Shown here: one piece after another, positions 1-6,061 of the stretch
How the letters are laid out: the number at the start of each line of letters is the position of its first letter
Position numbering within the stretch: the first letter of the stretch is position 1
Source: an uncultured Eubacteriales bacterium
Lineage (GTDB): Bacteria; Bacillota; Clostridia; Oscillospirales; CAG-272
Assembly: GCA_949286815.1 (NCBI GenBank)
Contig: CASEEB010000310.1
Coordinates: forward strand, 1-14,218
Direction: 5' to 3'
DNA length: 14,218 nt
Notes under the pieces: model-generated
Databases searched by the model: none
Told to the model about the DNA's origin: nothing
The model's input: the letters and a program-made list of their open reading frames with translations, nothing else
Translations under genes and position numbers: made by a program

Positions 1-828
1 AGATATATTGACAAACCGATGTTTTATCTCGGACGCGAGCTTGGAATCGAAGACGAATGGTGGGTGGAGAATACGCTTGAACCCGAGGTAATCTATGTCG
101 ACGGAGTATATCATATGTTCTGGCAGTGCAGCGGATGGACAAAAAGCGGCTATTACGGAGACATGCTCGGATACGCGTCCTCAACTGACGGAATAAACTT
201 TACAAGAAAGACTGACAGTCCCATAATAGTTCCGTCAAGCGGAAAGGAATATACGGATTTTGACATCGAGATCGGATTCAATCACGAAGAGGTCATTTAT
301 GTTCCGGACGATCCGGACGGAAAATGCTTCTGGCTTTACACCGGTCATTTCATAGACGATACATGGAGAGGGTACGTGCTTATACGTTCGTCCGACCCTA
401 CGGAATTTTGCTGGGATGAACGGGAAAATGTAAACGGCATGTCGCAGATAGGTAATCAGATAGGCTACATAAGCGACTTTGACGGATGCGGCAACAGACT
501 CTTTGTCAGAATTACTTTTTCGGATTATACCGACGATGCCGGAACGCGCAGCCTGCCGGCACTTCAGTTTTCCTATGACGGCAGAAACTGGTCCAAAGCA
601 TGTGTTTATCTTGCCGGAACCGACACATCGGAACCCACCGCCGTAAATAACACAAATTCATATTTTCTGGGATTCGCCACAATAGACGGCACGGGAGAGA
701 TCGAAAGAAACGACGACGGGTCATACAAACTCATATACTTTGCCACAACCGCCAATTCTTCGGTTGCCCCGGATATATTCAAAGCCGAAGCGGGCGTAGG
801 CGTTATGAACTTTACACTTACTTACTGA
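1..828 (+). CDS. Glycosidase-like beta-propeller protein, 5' end outside window
   Basis: The frame is open from base 1 (RYIDKP, then MFYLGREL), so the gene very probably starts upstream and the Met at 19 is internal. About 275 residues are visible, ending at TGA 826-828. The pattern EPEVIYVDGVYHMFW, then LGYASSTDGINF, then FWLYTGHF and FSYDGRNWSK is the repeated 'acidic residue, strand, aromatic YxMFW, SxDG(x)xW/F' blade pattern of five-bladed propeller glycosidases (GH43, GH32 and GH130-like). That pattern is known for the fold; assigning one family or a sugar substrate would be a guess. No signal peptide can be judged because the N-terminus is missing. The blade count cannot be closed from this part alone. 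The gene is followed by a bidirectional terminator. It could also be a non-catalytic carbohydrate-binding propeller. Confidence 0.6.
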   Translation, partial: RYIDKPMFYLGRELGIEDEWWVENTLEPEVIYVDGVYHMFWQCSGWTKSGYYGDMLGYASSTDGINFTRKTDSPIIVPSSGKEYTDFDIEIGFNHEEVIYVPDDPDGKCFWLYTGHFIDDTWRGYVLIRSSDPTEFCWDERENVNGMSQIGNQIGYISDFDGCGNRLFVRITFSDYTDDAGTRSLPALQFSYDGRNWSKACVYLAGTDTSEPTAVNNTNSYFLGFATIDGTGEIERNDDGSYKLIYFATTANSSVAPDIFKAEAGVGVMNFTLTY

Positions 829-1143
829 TAAATCGGCTTTGAATTTATTAAAAACCGGCGTATCCAAAGGTATAAAAGCACATTGACCGCAAGGTATTAC
901 GCCGGAAAAACTTCGTTGAGAATCAACACAATCCCTGTAACAGTCCCCAAAAACAAACATCAATGGACAGACAGGTATTAACAGGCATGAACATCTTGTA
1001 TACTAACAGCAAAAAACAAGGTCAAGACAATTGACCTTGTTTTTTGGTTTTTATATAAGTATAAGTAAAAAAATATGCGTAATCCTTATGTTTGAATTTG
1101 TAACTCTTGCGATGTCAAATCGACGACGAGACGCGAAATCAAA
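829..1143. other. Non-coding gap between convergent genes
   Basis: This stretch separates the propeller gene (plus) from the ATPase gene (minus). Apart from the terminator at 1011-1045 it holds an 8-bp inverted repeat, CCGGCGTA at 855-862 and TACGCCGG at 898-905, with 35 bases between the arms. It also holds a small hairpin GTTGA-GAA-TCAAC at 915-927. Neither is followed by a T tract, so they are not obvious terminators. I see no credible small gene with a ribosome-binding site here. Confidence 0.5.
1011..1045. terminator. Bidirectional intrinsic terminator
   Basis: This is a perfect 15-bp stem with A6 at its left end and T6 at its right end: 1011-1025 pairs with 1031-1045 around the loop GACAA. 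The stem core is ACAAGGTCAA / TTGACCTTGT. The A-tract serves as a U-tract when read on the minus strand. It therefore suits both convergent genes, the propeller gene from the left and the ATPase gene from the right. Confidence 0.9.
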
Positions 1144-2028
1144 TCACAAAAATTCATTTCTGTGCGAGTGAAAAAAATCAAAATAGACTCTGACATTTTC
1201 AAGCTCATTCCAGCTTTTTATACCTGCCGGAACACTGTCCAGGTCATAAATCAAAGAATCCTTCATCGCAAGCAAAAAAGGAGAATGCGTGGCTATAATG
1301 AATTGGCAGCCGTAAAACCTGACCGAATCTTCTATAAATTTTGCCAGCTTCAGCTGCGCGGAGGGAGAGAGACTGTTTTCGGGCTCGTCGAGAATATATA
1401 GAGCGTTTTCCCCGATTTTCCCGGTAAAATACGCAAAAGCGCTTTCTCCGTTTGAATTTGTCCTCAGGTTTTTCGGCAGCTTCTCATTTGTATAGGCAGA
1501 CATGGTCATACGTCTTGCCTTATTCCGTTCCTTGAGTTCTTCATAGTCGTCAAGACTTTTAAGTATGAAGCCGTCGCTGTACTTTTTTTCAAGATAATCG
1601 CCGAAAATCTGTTCCCTTTTCCGATCCACACCCATATTGATAGAGCGCACATCAAGCATAAAGTCAAAAACATCGTCGCTCCGTATAAAACAACTCCCAT
1701 CAGGGAGATTTTTCCCATACGCAAGCCGATATTCGCATAATTTCAGGTAATCTTCAAAATACGGAGTGTAATTAAGCGGCGCGCCGCTCTCAAGCCTCAG
1801 CTTTTCGGCAATAACATTCAGCAGCGTTGATTTTCCGGAGCCGTTCCCACCATATATCAAAGTAAGCGCGTCAAAGCGCATCTCGGAAATTTCTTTATCC
1901 GGGAAAACGCCGAAAGGATAGACATCGTTTGAAAAACAGGTCATGGAGCTTCTCGGAGAGTCATATGACAAAATAAAATTATCCTCCCGCATTCTGTCGG
2001 GCAAACTGAATTTATCAAGATACACCAT
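1144..2028 (-). CDS. Stand-alone ABC-type ATPase (COG3910-like predicted ATPase)
   Basis: The protein has 294 residues. Walker A is GGNGSGKST at residues 60-68. An ABC-signature-like SNGES lies near 192-196. Walker B with the catalytic Glu is ALYILDEPE at 209-217, and an H-loop ATHSPFLL follows near 246-253. This order, and the DEPENSLSPSAQ stretch, fit the small soluble 'predicted ATPase' group COG3910, related to RecF/SMC-type heads. No membrane segment and no fused nuclease domain is seen. The ATG at 2028 was chosen over one nine codons upstream (2055) because GGAAAGAG lies 6 bases before it. It lies on the same strand as the XRE-S24 repressor, 76 bases downstream with no terminator between, so co-transcription is likely. 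The family function is unknown. Roles in DNA repair or phage defence are only inference from the fold and from the repressor partner. Confidence 0.8.
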   Translation of the reverse strand: MVYLDKFSLPDRMREDNFILSYDSPRSSMTCFSNDVYPFGVFPDKEISEMRFDALTLIYGGNGSGKSTLLNVIAEKLRLESGAPLNYTPYFEDYLKLCEYRLAYGKNLPDGSCFIRSDDVFDFMLDVRSINMGVDRKREQIFGDYLEKKYSDGFILKSLDDYEELKERNKARRMTMSAYTNEKLPKNLRTNSNGESAFAYFTGKIGENALYILDEPENSLSPSAQLKLAKFIEDSVRFYGCQFIIATHSPFLLAMKDSLIYDLDSVPAGIKSWNELENVRVYFDFFHSHRNEFL

Positions 2029-2104
2029 AATAAACTCTTTCCGGTAAAACCACACCCGATATATCAGGTATGAATTTATCGCTCAAATACATGTAACCCC
2101 GAGG

Positions 2105-2920
2105 TCATTTGCGTTTGAGCTTGCCTATCACCTTTCCGCAGCATGTAACCTCGCTGAAATTTTTCAGAAGTATCGGAGGATAGTCGGGATTGAGGGAGAT
2201 AAGCCTGTCTCCCTCGTATTTTTTGAAATATCCGTCCCCGTCAAGCACAAATATTCCAAGCTCTCCGTATTCCACGGAATCACTCTCCTGCACAAGCAGT
2301 ATGTCCCCGTCCCGGTATTTCGGCTCCATACTGTTCCCTTTTATTCTGAGAGCGAAATCGGCGTTCCTTGTCTGAGAATTGTCGGGTATGCTGATTATTA
2401 CCGAATCATTGTCGGTAAGATAGACCCCCGTACCGGCCGAAACCGGCATATCATAAAGGTCTATTTGTCTCCGCGCAAAATCCTGAACGTCCTTAACCGC
2501 GTGTCCCCGGCTGATTACTTTCGGCACTGACGCGGCGATGCGTGAGCTTCTGGGAGCGGTAAAATAATTATCCGGCATGTTCATCTCACATACCCGTTCG
2601 TATTCTTTATTCAGCACTACCGTAACAATCTCTTTGCCGTGCTTGTCAAGTTTCCTGTAATTCTCTATAAGACTTATTTCCCCGTCGTCAAGTGTATAGT
2701 TGTTGGTATTTTCGGGAATTCCGGTGAGAATATAATCCACAGAACACTCAAGCGCCCCGCAAATCGCAACAATGTTTGACAGCTTCGGCGAATCGCTTAT
2801 CCCGGCAAGAATTTTCGAGAGCGTTCCCAAAGGTATGCCGGTAGCTTTCGACAACATCTCGTTTGTAATTCTTTTTTCGCTTTTCAGCAGTTTTATTCTG
2901 TCTATATATGTATATTCCAT
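2105..2920 (-). CDS. CI/LexA-like repressor: XRE helix-turn-helix plus S24 peptidase
   Basis: The protein has 271 residues. Residues about 6-66 form an XRE-type helix-turn-helix (RIKLLKSEKRITNEMLSKA, then GIPLGTLSKILAG and VDYILTG). A linker follows, then a LexA/CI-type S24 domain from about 155 to the end. A candidate self-cleavage bond is Ala162-Gly163 in PVSAGTG. The Ser nucleophile is Ser197 in KGNSMEP, and the general-base Lys is in YFKKY (233 or 234). In this family RecA-stimulated self-cleavage inactivates the repressor, which would make targets damage-inducible; that is family knowledge, not seen here. The start at 2920 has AGAGAGG six bases upstream. It is divergent from the small membrane protein at 3216, and its promoter and dyad sites lie between them, which suggests autoregulation. 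It could be a prophage relic regulator or an ICE/defence-locus regulator; no phage gene is visible nearby. Confidence 0.9.
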   Translation of the reverse strand: MEYTYIDRIKLLKSEKRITNEMLSKATGIPLGTLSKILAGISDSPKLSNIVAICGALECSVDYILTGIPENTNNYTLDDGEISLIENYRKLDKHGKEIVTVVLNKEYERVCEMNMPDNYFTAPRSSRIAASVPKVISRGHAVKDVQDFARRQIDLYDMPVSAGTGVYLTDNDSVIISIPDNSQTRNADFALRIKGNSMEPKYRDGDILLVQESDSVEYGELGIFVLDGDGYFKKYEGDRLISLNPDYPPILLKNFSEVTCCGKVIGKLKRK

Positions 2921-2952
2921 CTTTTGCCTCTCTCAGTTCCGATTTTGGTATT

Positions 2953-2981
2953 ATTATATCATAGATTTTCCGTTTTGTAAA
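2953..2981 (-). promoter_or_regulatory. Promoter of the repressor gene
   Basis: On the minus strand, the -35 box TTTACA (2981-2976) is 17 bases from a perfect -10 box TATAAT (2958-2953). Transcription would begin near 2946, about 25 bases before the ATG. The spacer contains TTTTCCGTT (plus-strand 2966-2974), a match to one arm plus one flanking base of the palindrome at 3103-3118. This is consistent with autoregulation. Confidence 0.75.
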
Positions 2982-3021
2982 TAGGTTTGAAAATATTTTT
3001 TCTGATTTTTAAAAAATTCTC

Positions 3022-3058
3022 TTGACAAATGCCGTTTTTGGTGATATAATGTTGTCAA
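3022..3058 (+). promoter_or_regulatory. Consensus promoter with flanking inverted repeat (candidate operator)
   Basis: TTGACA (3022-3027), a 17-base spacer and TATAAT (3045-3050) make an exact consensus housekeeping promoter. It points at the small membrane protein, giving a leader of about 155 nt. TTGACAA at 3022-3028 and its exact inverse TTGTCAA at 3052-3058 bracket it, one overlapping the -35 box and the other just after the -10 box. Such placement suits repression by the divergent CI-like protein. The promoter is visible; the operator role is inferred. Confidence 0.75.
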
Positions 3059-3102
3059 ATAAGTTCCAAAATGCATTTTTTTGAGTGTTTTTTGATGATA
3101 TT

Positions 3103-3118
3103 TTTCCGTTAACGGAAA
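3103..3118. promoter_or_regulatory. Perfect 16-bp palindrome, candidate operator
   Basis: TTTCCGTTAACGGAAA reads the same on both strands, with no loop, so it is better suited to a dimeric DNA-binding protein than to an RNA hairpin. It lies in the leader of the small membrane protein gene, about 45 bases after the probable transcription start. One arm, with an extra T (TTTTCCGTT), recurs inside the repressor promoter at 2966-2974. Binding by the adjacent XRE-S24 repressor is inferred. Confidence 0.55.
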
Positions 3119-3215
3119 CAACAATTGCCGCTCACCCAAGGAATTGCGTTTGATTATAACCGGATTTATATGTTAATTTCAATCAAAAGACTATCTTACG
3201 AAAGGAACATTTGAA

Positions 3216-3536
3216 ATGAACACGTTATATAATATCAACAATGAAAAAACCGGAGAAAAAAGAATAAGGCGGTTTCCCACTATAGAAATACACAAAGGGT
3301 TTATAAATTTTATATGCAGTCTAATCAGAATCTTAACGTGTGAAACCGCGGTTAAAATAGAGAAAGTCTCGCTTTCAATCGCGGGATTCATCGGCTTTTT
3401 CGGCGTCATGGGAGGAGTAGAGAGCGGGACTATCGGTCTTGGCGCGGGAATATTTTTATTTGCCGTCATAACATTTTTGGAAATAATTATTCTGAGAAGC
3501 ATTTCAAAAAATGACAACAGCTCCCACAAAGGATAA
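3216..3536 (+). CDS. Small membrane protein of unknown function
   Basis: The protein has 106 residues. The first ~45 are polar to mixed and basic (EKRIRRFPTIEIHKG). They are followed by two hydrophobic stretches, at about 52-68 (SLSIAGFIGFFGVMGGV) and 74-94 (LGAGIFLFAVITFLEIIIL), joined by a short SG-rich turn. A helical hairpin in the membrane with both ends on the same side is expected. A polar tail SKNDNSSHKG closes it. The ribosome site AAAGGA lies about 9 bases before ATG 3216. A consensus promoter at 3022-3050 drives it, divergent from the repressor gene, so it is probably the repressor's main target. I do not recognise the family. A toxin-like, holin-like or membrane-stress role is only a guess from size, hydrophobicity and control. 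Confidence 0.65.
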   Translation: MNTLYNINNEKTGEKRIRRFPTIEIHKGFINFICSLIRILTCETAVKIEKVSLSIAGFIGFFGVMGGVESGTIGLGAGIFLFAVITFLEIIILRSISKNDNSSHKG

Positions 3537-3725
3537 ATAACAGGATTTATTGGAAAATCAGATGTCGGGGAGTCATTAACAGAACTCTCATAGTTGACAA
3601 CGTTTCCCGAATATATACATATATACTTAAAGTTATTTAGTTACAAAAAGTCTCCCGTCAATGTAATGAGTGATGTTCTCAGAAATCACCCAACAGCTCA
3701 CTCTCATAAGCGAATTCACTTGTAG

Positions 3726-3748
3726 GACGAGGGCTTGCCCCCGCCGCA
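3726..3748 (+). repeat. Hairpin repeat, copy A (inverted partner at 4201-4223)
   Basis: This is a 23-base GC-rich motif starting GACGAGGGC and ending CCGCCGCA. Within it 3728-3733 can pair with 3738-3743 around CTTG, with one mismatch. The minus-strand reading of 4201-4223 matches it at 19 of 23 positions. All four differences are transitions, and the hairpin pairing is kept or improved. The two copies bracket the small gene at 3795-4118. It resembles dispersed REP-like palindromic elements. Confidence 0.55.
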
Positions 3749-3757
3749 AACAATAAT

Positions 3758-3787
3758 CCCCGACAGAATTTTTAAGATCTGTCGGGG
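3758..3787 (-). terminator. Intrinsic terminator of the small minus-strand gene
   Basis: The 10-bp stem CCCCGACAGA (3758-3767) pairs with TCTGTCGGGG (3778-3787) around a 10-base loop. Read on the minus strand it ends just after the stop of the 3795-4118 gene and is followed by ATTATTGTTTG, a modest T tract. On the plus strand it is followed by TTGTCTGTTATTTTT, so it may also end transcription coming from the membrane-protein gene. Confidence 0.7.
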
Positions 3788-3794
3788 TTGTCTG

Positions 3795-4118
3795 TTATTT
3801 TTCCGCTATAAATGTCCAGTGTTCAGAAATACTTTCAGGCATCATCTGAGACAAGGTATCGGCATCTCTGATAAGATTTATGTTTCCAAAGTGGAAGAAA
3901 TAGAACTCTCCCTTTCCGTCATTGTATCCTAACTGAAATTCCAATTCTTTCTTGAAATAGGGAAATACCGGTTTTAACCGTTCGTCAATTGCCCAAACAA
4001 AAGACGAATCGTGATTGGAAATACAATTGATAATCCACTCTTCTTGCTCCTCGAACCAAGCCCAAAAGTTCTTGCCGGCTAATTCATCCATACTTTTTTT
4101 AGAAAAAATCGAAAACAT
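3795..4118 (-). CDS. Small soluble protein of unknown function (FWxWF family-like)
   Basis: The protein has 107 residues. The start is well supported: AAAGGAG sits 8 bases before ATG 4118. The layout is NFWAWFEEQEEWI near residues 17-29, a central LEFQLGYNDGKGEFYF, and a terminal MMPESISEHWTFIAEK. It resembles small Firmicutes/Bacteroidetes proteins with an N-terminal FWxWF motif, a middle 'elg...eFviSA' strand pair and a terminal W-x-I/F-I-A-F/K strand. I recall that pattern but cannot name the family securely. It has no signal peptide or membrane segment. It stands alone, with a possible promoter at 4238-4266 and a terminator right after it. The hairpin repeats on both sides give it the look of a small cassette. 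Confidence 0.7.
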   Translation of the reverse strand: MFSIFSKKSMDELAGKNFWAWFEEQEEWIINCISNHDSSFVWAIDERLKPVFPYFKKELEFQLGYNDGKGEFYFFHFGNINLIRDADTLSQMMPESISEHWTFIAEK

Positions 4119-4200
4119 ATTTTATTCTCCTTTAAAAATTGATTTATCGCCAGTTTCGTCTTTGTTTTACAAAGGCTTCGGGCAAAGCCAATATCCCTTA

Positions 4201-4223
4201 TACGGCGGGAGCAAACCCCCGTC
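4201..4223 (-). repeat. Hairpin repeat, copy B (inverted partner of 3726-3748)
   Basis: Read on the minus strand, this 23-base motif begins GACGGGGGT and ends CCGCCGTA. It forms a stem CGGGGG / CTCCCG around TTTG with one G-T pair. It matches copy A at 19 of 23 positions in inverted orientation. A second short hairpin, GGCTT / AAGCC, lies beside it at 4174-4189. Confidence 0.55.
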
Positions 4224-4237
4224 CTCGATGTAATATC

Positions 4238-4266
4238 ATTATAATACAATTCGGCAGAGAAAACAA
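4238..4266 (-). promoter_or_regulatory. Possible promoter for the small minus-strand gene
   Basis: On the minus strand, TTGTTT (4266-4261) lies 17 bases from TATAAT (4243-4238), about 120 bases before ATG 4118. The -35 box is weak and lies inside the loop of the terminator hairpin at 4250-4279, so a terminator and a promoter overlap here. Confidence 0.4.
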
Positions 4267-4279
4267 GTTCTCTGCCGAA
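4250..4279 (-). terminator. Intrinsic terminator downstream of spoIIP
   Basis: This is a perfect 12-bp inverted repeat, TTCGGCAGAGAA (4250-4261) and TTCTCTGCCGAA (4268-4279), with loop AACAAG. It lies about 104 bases after the spoIIP stop. On the minus strand it is followed by TTGTATTAT, a weak U tract; on the plus strand by ATTTTCG. Confidence 0.65.
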
Positions 4280-4382
4280 ATTTTCGCGTCACCATATTTT
4301 CCGTTAAGAACAGCCAAGAAAGCAATACGCATTTGTTTCCTTTATTTTGGGAATATGCGCGGTAACAACAGGGTAAAATTTT

Positions 4383-5663
4383 TTACCTTCCGTATTTGAT
4401 TATATCCGAAAGTGCGTCCCCGAATATTTCCGCGGCTGCCAAGGCTTCGTCAAGCGTGTTCCCGCAGCTGCCCATATCCACGGTGAGGTAATAATAAGAA
4501 TGTTTGCTGTTAAATTCCGAACCGCTAAGCGCGACCGGTCTGCAAATCCTCAGATTGTCGCCGTTTATCTTTTGTCTGAGCTTGAGCGCCAATGACAGAT
4601 TATCCTCCCATTCGCTCTGCTCTCCGGCGCTGACAGTTATCCTCAGCTGAGCGCACTCTTGCGCCCCCGTATAGCTTTCGGTCCTTATTATGTTTCCGTC
4701 TTCGTCCATTTCAGATGAGCGGTGTATGTCTATAATATACTTAATTGAGGGATACATCTGAAGCATCCACTCTATTGTCTGCTCGGCTCTTTTATAGGAG
4801 TCCACATTGCTGTCTCCGTCATGAATGACAGTACAGTGTACTGCCGGAACACCGTTCAGATTCAATATATTTACCGTTTGCTCACCCGCAGCCACAACGG
4901 TTTCGGTGCCGTACGGACTTTTAATCCCCTCATTGCTCAGAAAAACCTTTTTCCCGTCCGCGCTGTAAGCCTCACATGTATGAGTATGGAGCACAAGAAC
5001 CAAAGGGTATTCGCTGCCCTTATTGTACATATACGGAATATCCTTACCCGCGAGATATTCAGTGTCCGGTCTGTACAATGTATTGTTATTTATGTAATAA
5101 ACACCCTTTTCAAATTCCGACAAATCGGCGTCCGCCACAGGAATATACTGCCCGGAAATTTCTTCATGTGAACCGCTCTGGCTTTCCGTCTCAGAAGGAA
5201 ATTCGCTTTCTCCGTCAGTCGCCTGAGCTTCGGTGTCGGAGCAATTTTCGCTTCCGGTCTCATAAACACCGCCGCTTTCTTCTTCGGTAGGTTTTTCACT
5301 GCCCGGTTCCGTGACAAAATCCGTAGGAGGCTCGGAAACAGAGTCCTCCGAATCGTCTGTATTGTCTCCTGCTACACCGTTTAATCCGTTATCATTATTA
5401 TCAGGCACATAAAAGCCGAACTTGAGCGCCTTATTCACAAGAAAGGATGAGACCGAGCCGAAAATCCCGCCGTCTGTTTTAAAACTGTCCATGTTTTTGG
5501 GCACAATAAATGAAAAGAAAAAAATCGTCATCAATATAAGCGCCGACACGCTCGCGATAAGAGAAACATTTGAAAAGCATTTTCCGCTCCGGGGCGGCGC
5601 CTTACCCGAAAATTCCTCTACATCCCGCGCGGCGTTATTATGTGTCAGTTCCTTGCCTTCCAT
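4383..5663 (-). CDS. spoIIP: Stage II sporulation protein P, peptidoglycan hydrolase
   Basis: The protein has 426 residues. A cytoplasmic N-terminus and one membrane segment (about 31-54, SNVSLIASVSALILMTIFFF) anchor it. An acidic, Ser/Thr/Glu-rich linker (about 88-170) leads to the SpoIIP domain (about 185-426). The diagnostic motifs are LHTHTCEAY (His226, His228, Glu231), YIIDIHRSSE (His314, Arg315) and VDMGSCGNTLDEA near 395-407. In spore formers SpoIIP is the amidase/endopeptidase that works with SpoIID and SpoIIM to thin septal wall and drive engulfment. ATG 5663 was chosen because AAAGGA lies 11 bases before it; a GTG at 5708 has no ribosome site. The position after HTHT, commonly Ser, is Cys here. 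It appears monocistronic. No sigma-E-type promoter could be recognised with confidence upstream. Confidence 0.92.
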   Translation of the reverse strand: MEGKELTHNNAARDVEEFSGKAPPRSGKCFSNVSLIASVSALILMTIFFFSFIVPKNMDSFKTDGGIFGSVSSFLVNKALKFGFYVPDNNDNGLNGVAGDNTDDSEDSVSEPPTDFVTEPGSEKPTEEESGGVYETGSENCSDTEAQATDGESEFPSETESQSGSHEEISGQYIPVADADLSEFEKGVYYINNNTLYRPDTEYLAGKDIPYMYNKGSEYPLVLVLHTHTCEAYSADGKKVFLSNEGIKSPYGTETVVAAGEQTVNILNLNGVPAVHCTVIHDGDSNVDSYKRAEQTIEWMLQMYPSIKYIIDIHRSSEMDEDGNIIRTESYTGAQECAQLRITVSAGEQSEWEDNLSLALKLRQKINGDNLRICRPVALSGSEFNSKHSYYYLTVDMGSCGNTLDEALAAAEIFGDALSDIIKYGR

Positions 5664-5996
5664 TGAAATAACCGTCCTTTCGTTGTTTTTATCTTTGAAA
5701 TTCAGCACATATACTTTTTACCGCATATAATTTACTTTCTAAAATAATATATTAATTCCCGTGTTCTTTTATTACCGGCGTATAATTTCTTTGTCACAAA
5801 GTTTCCCGAATACACATATAATATCCTTCCGCGCCGGCGAATAGTTTCACTCAAAATTTACAAAAAATACATTAAAAAATTGTATAGACCGTTGTTTTGT
5901 TCAAAAATTTAGTTTATAATTATACTATATATTTTGCTTTGCTTTATTCGCATGTGATTTTTGCACAAAGAAGAATCCCGGTAATTGTGCATATAT
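5664..5996. other. Non-coding AT-rich region between divergent genes
   Basis: No gene was found. Visible elements are a palindrome CTTTGT-C-ACAAAG (5789-5801) followed by GTTTCCCGAATA, the 12 bases also at 3602-3613. A promoter-like pair lies at 5892-5920. An inverted repeat TGCACAA (5962-5968) / TTGTGCA (5985-5991) has a 16-base loop. The region must hold the spoIIP promoter on the minus strand, but no clear one stands out. Confidence 0.4.
5892..5920 (+). promoter_or_regulatory. Possible upstream promoter for the SBP gene
   Basis: TTGTTT (5892-5897) is 17 bases from a perfect TATAAT (5915-5920) on the plus strand. The next gene downstream is the solute-binding protein at 6405, with a stronger promoter in between at 6027. 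The -35 match is weak and the area is AT-rich, so it may be chance. Confidence 0.35.
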
Positions 5997-6023
5997 ACGA
6001 ATATTGGTTTATCCGATATTCGT
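5997..6023. promoter_or_regulatory. 11-bp inverted repeat just upstream of a promoter
   Basis: ACGAATATTGG (5997-6007) and CCGATATTCGT (6013-6023) are complementary except for one T-G pair, with a five-base centre TTTAT. It ends three bases before the -35 box at 6027. The dyad symmetry and position suit a regulator site such as an activator site. No T tract follows immediately, so it is not a terminator. Confidence 0.45.
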
Positions 6024-6026
6024 CTC

Positions 6027-6055
6027 TTGATTAATCGGAGCGTTTGTGTTATAAT
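6027..6055 (+). promoter_or_regulatory. Promoter for the SBP leader
   Basis: TTGATT (6027-6032), a 17-base spacer and a perfect TATAAT (6050-6055), preceded by TGT. Transcription would start near 6062, leaving about 340 nt before the start codon at 6405. Confidence 0.75.
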
Positions 6056-6061
6056 GTATGC

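Larger units (their letters stand above)
3537..3794. other. Intergenic region with repeat motifs
   Basis: No gene was found. The region contains a short palindrome GTTGACAAC (3593-3601) followed directly by GTTTCCCGAATA (3602-3613). The same 12 bases recur at 5801-5812 after another short palindrome. A hairpin repeat (3726-3748) and a terminator (3758-3787) lie towards the right end. TTGACA at 3594 has no -10 box at proper spacing. Confidence 0.4.

Noticed and set aside
3191..3529. Minus-strand frame opposite the small membrane protein
   Set aside because: It has no ribosome site at its start. The plus-strand gene has a consensus promoter, a ribosome site and a clear membrane layout.
3594..3627. 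Promoter from TTGACA at 3594 with an AT-rich -10 box
   Set aside because: The nearest -10-like sequences give spacings of 14 or 22 bases and there is no gene on the plus strand after it.
5664..5708. GTG start for SpoIIP at 5708
   Set aside because: No ribosome site is seen before it, whereas AAAGGA precedes ATG 5663.
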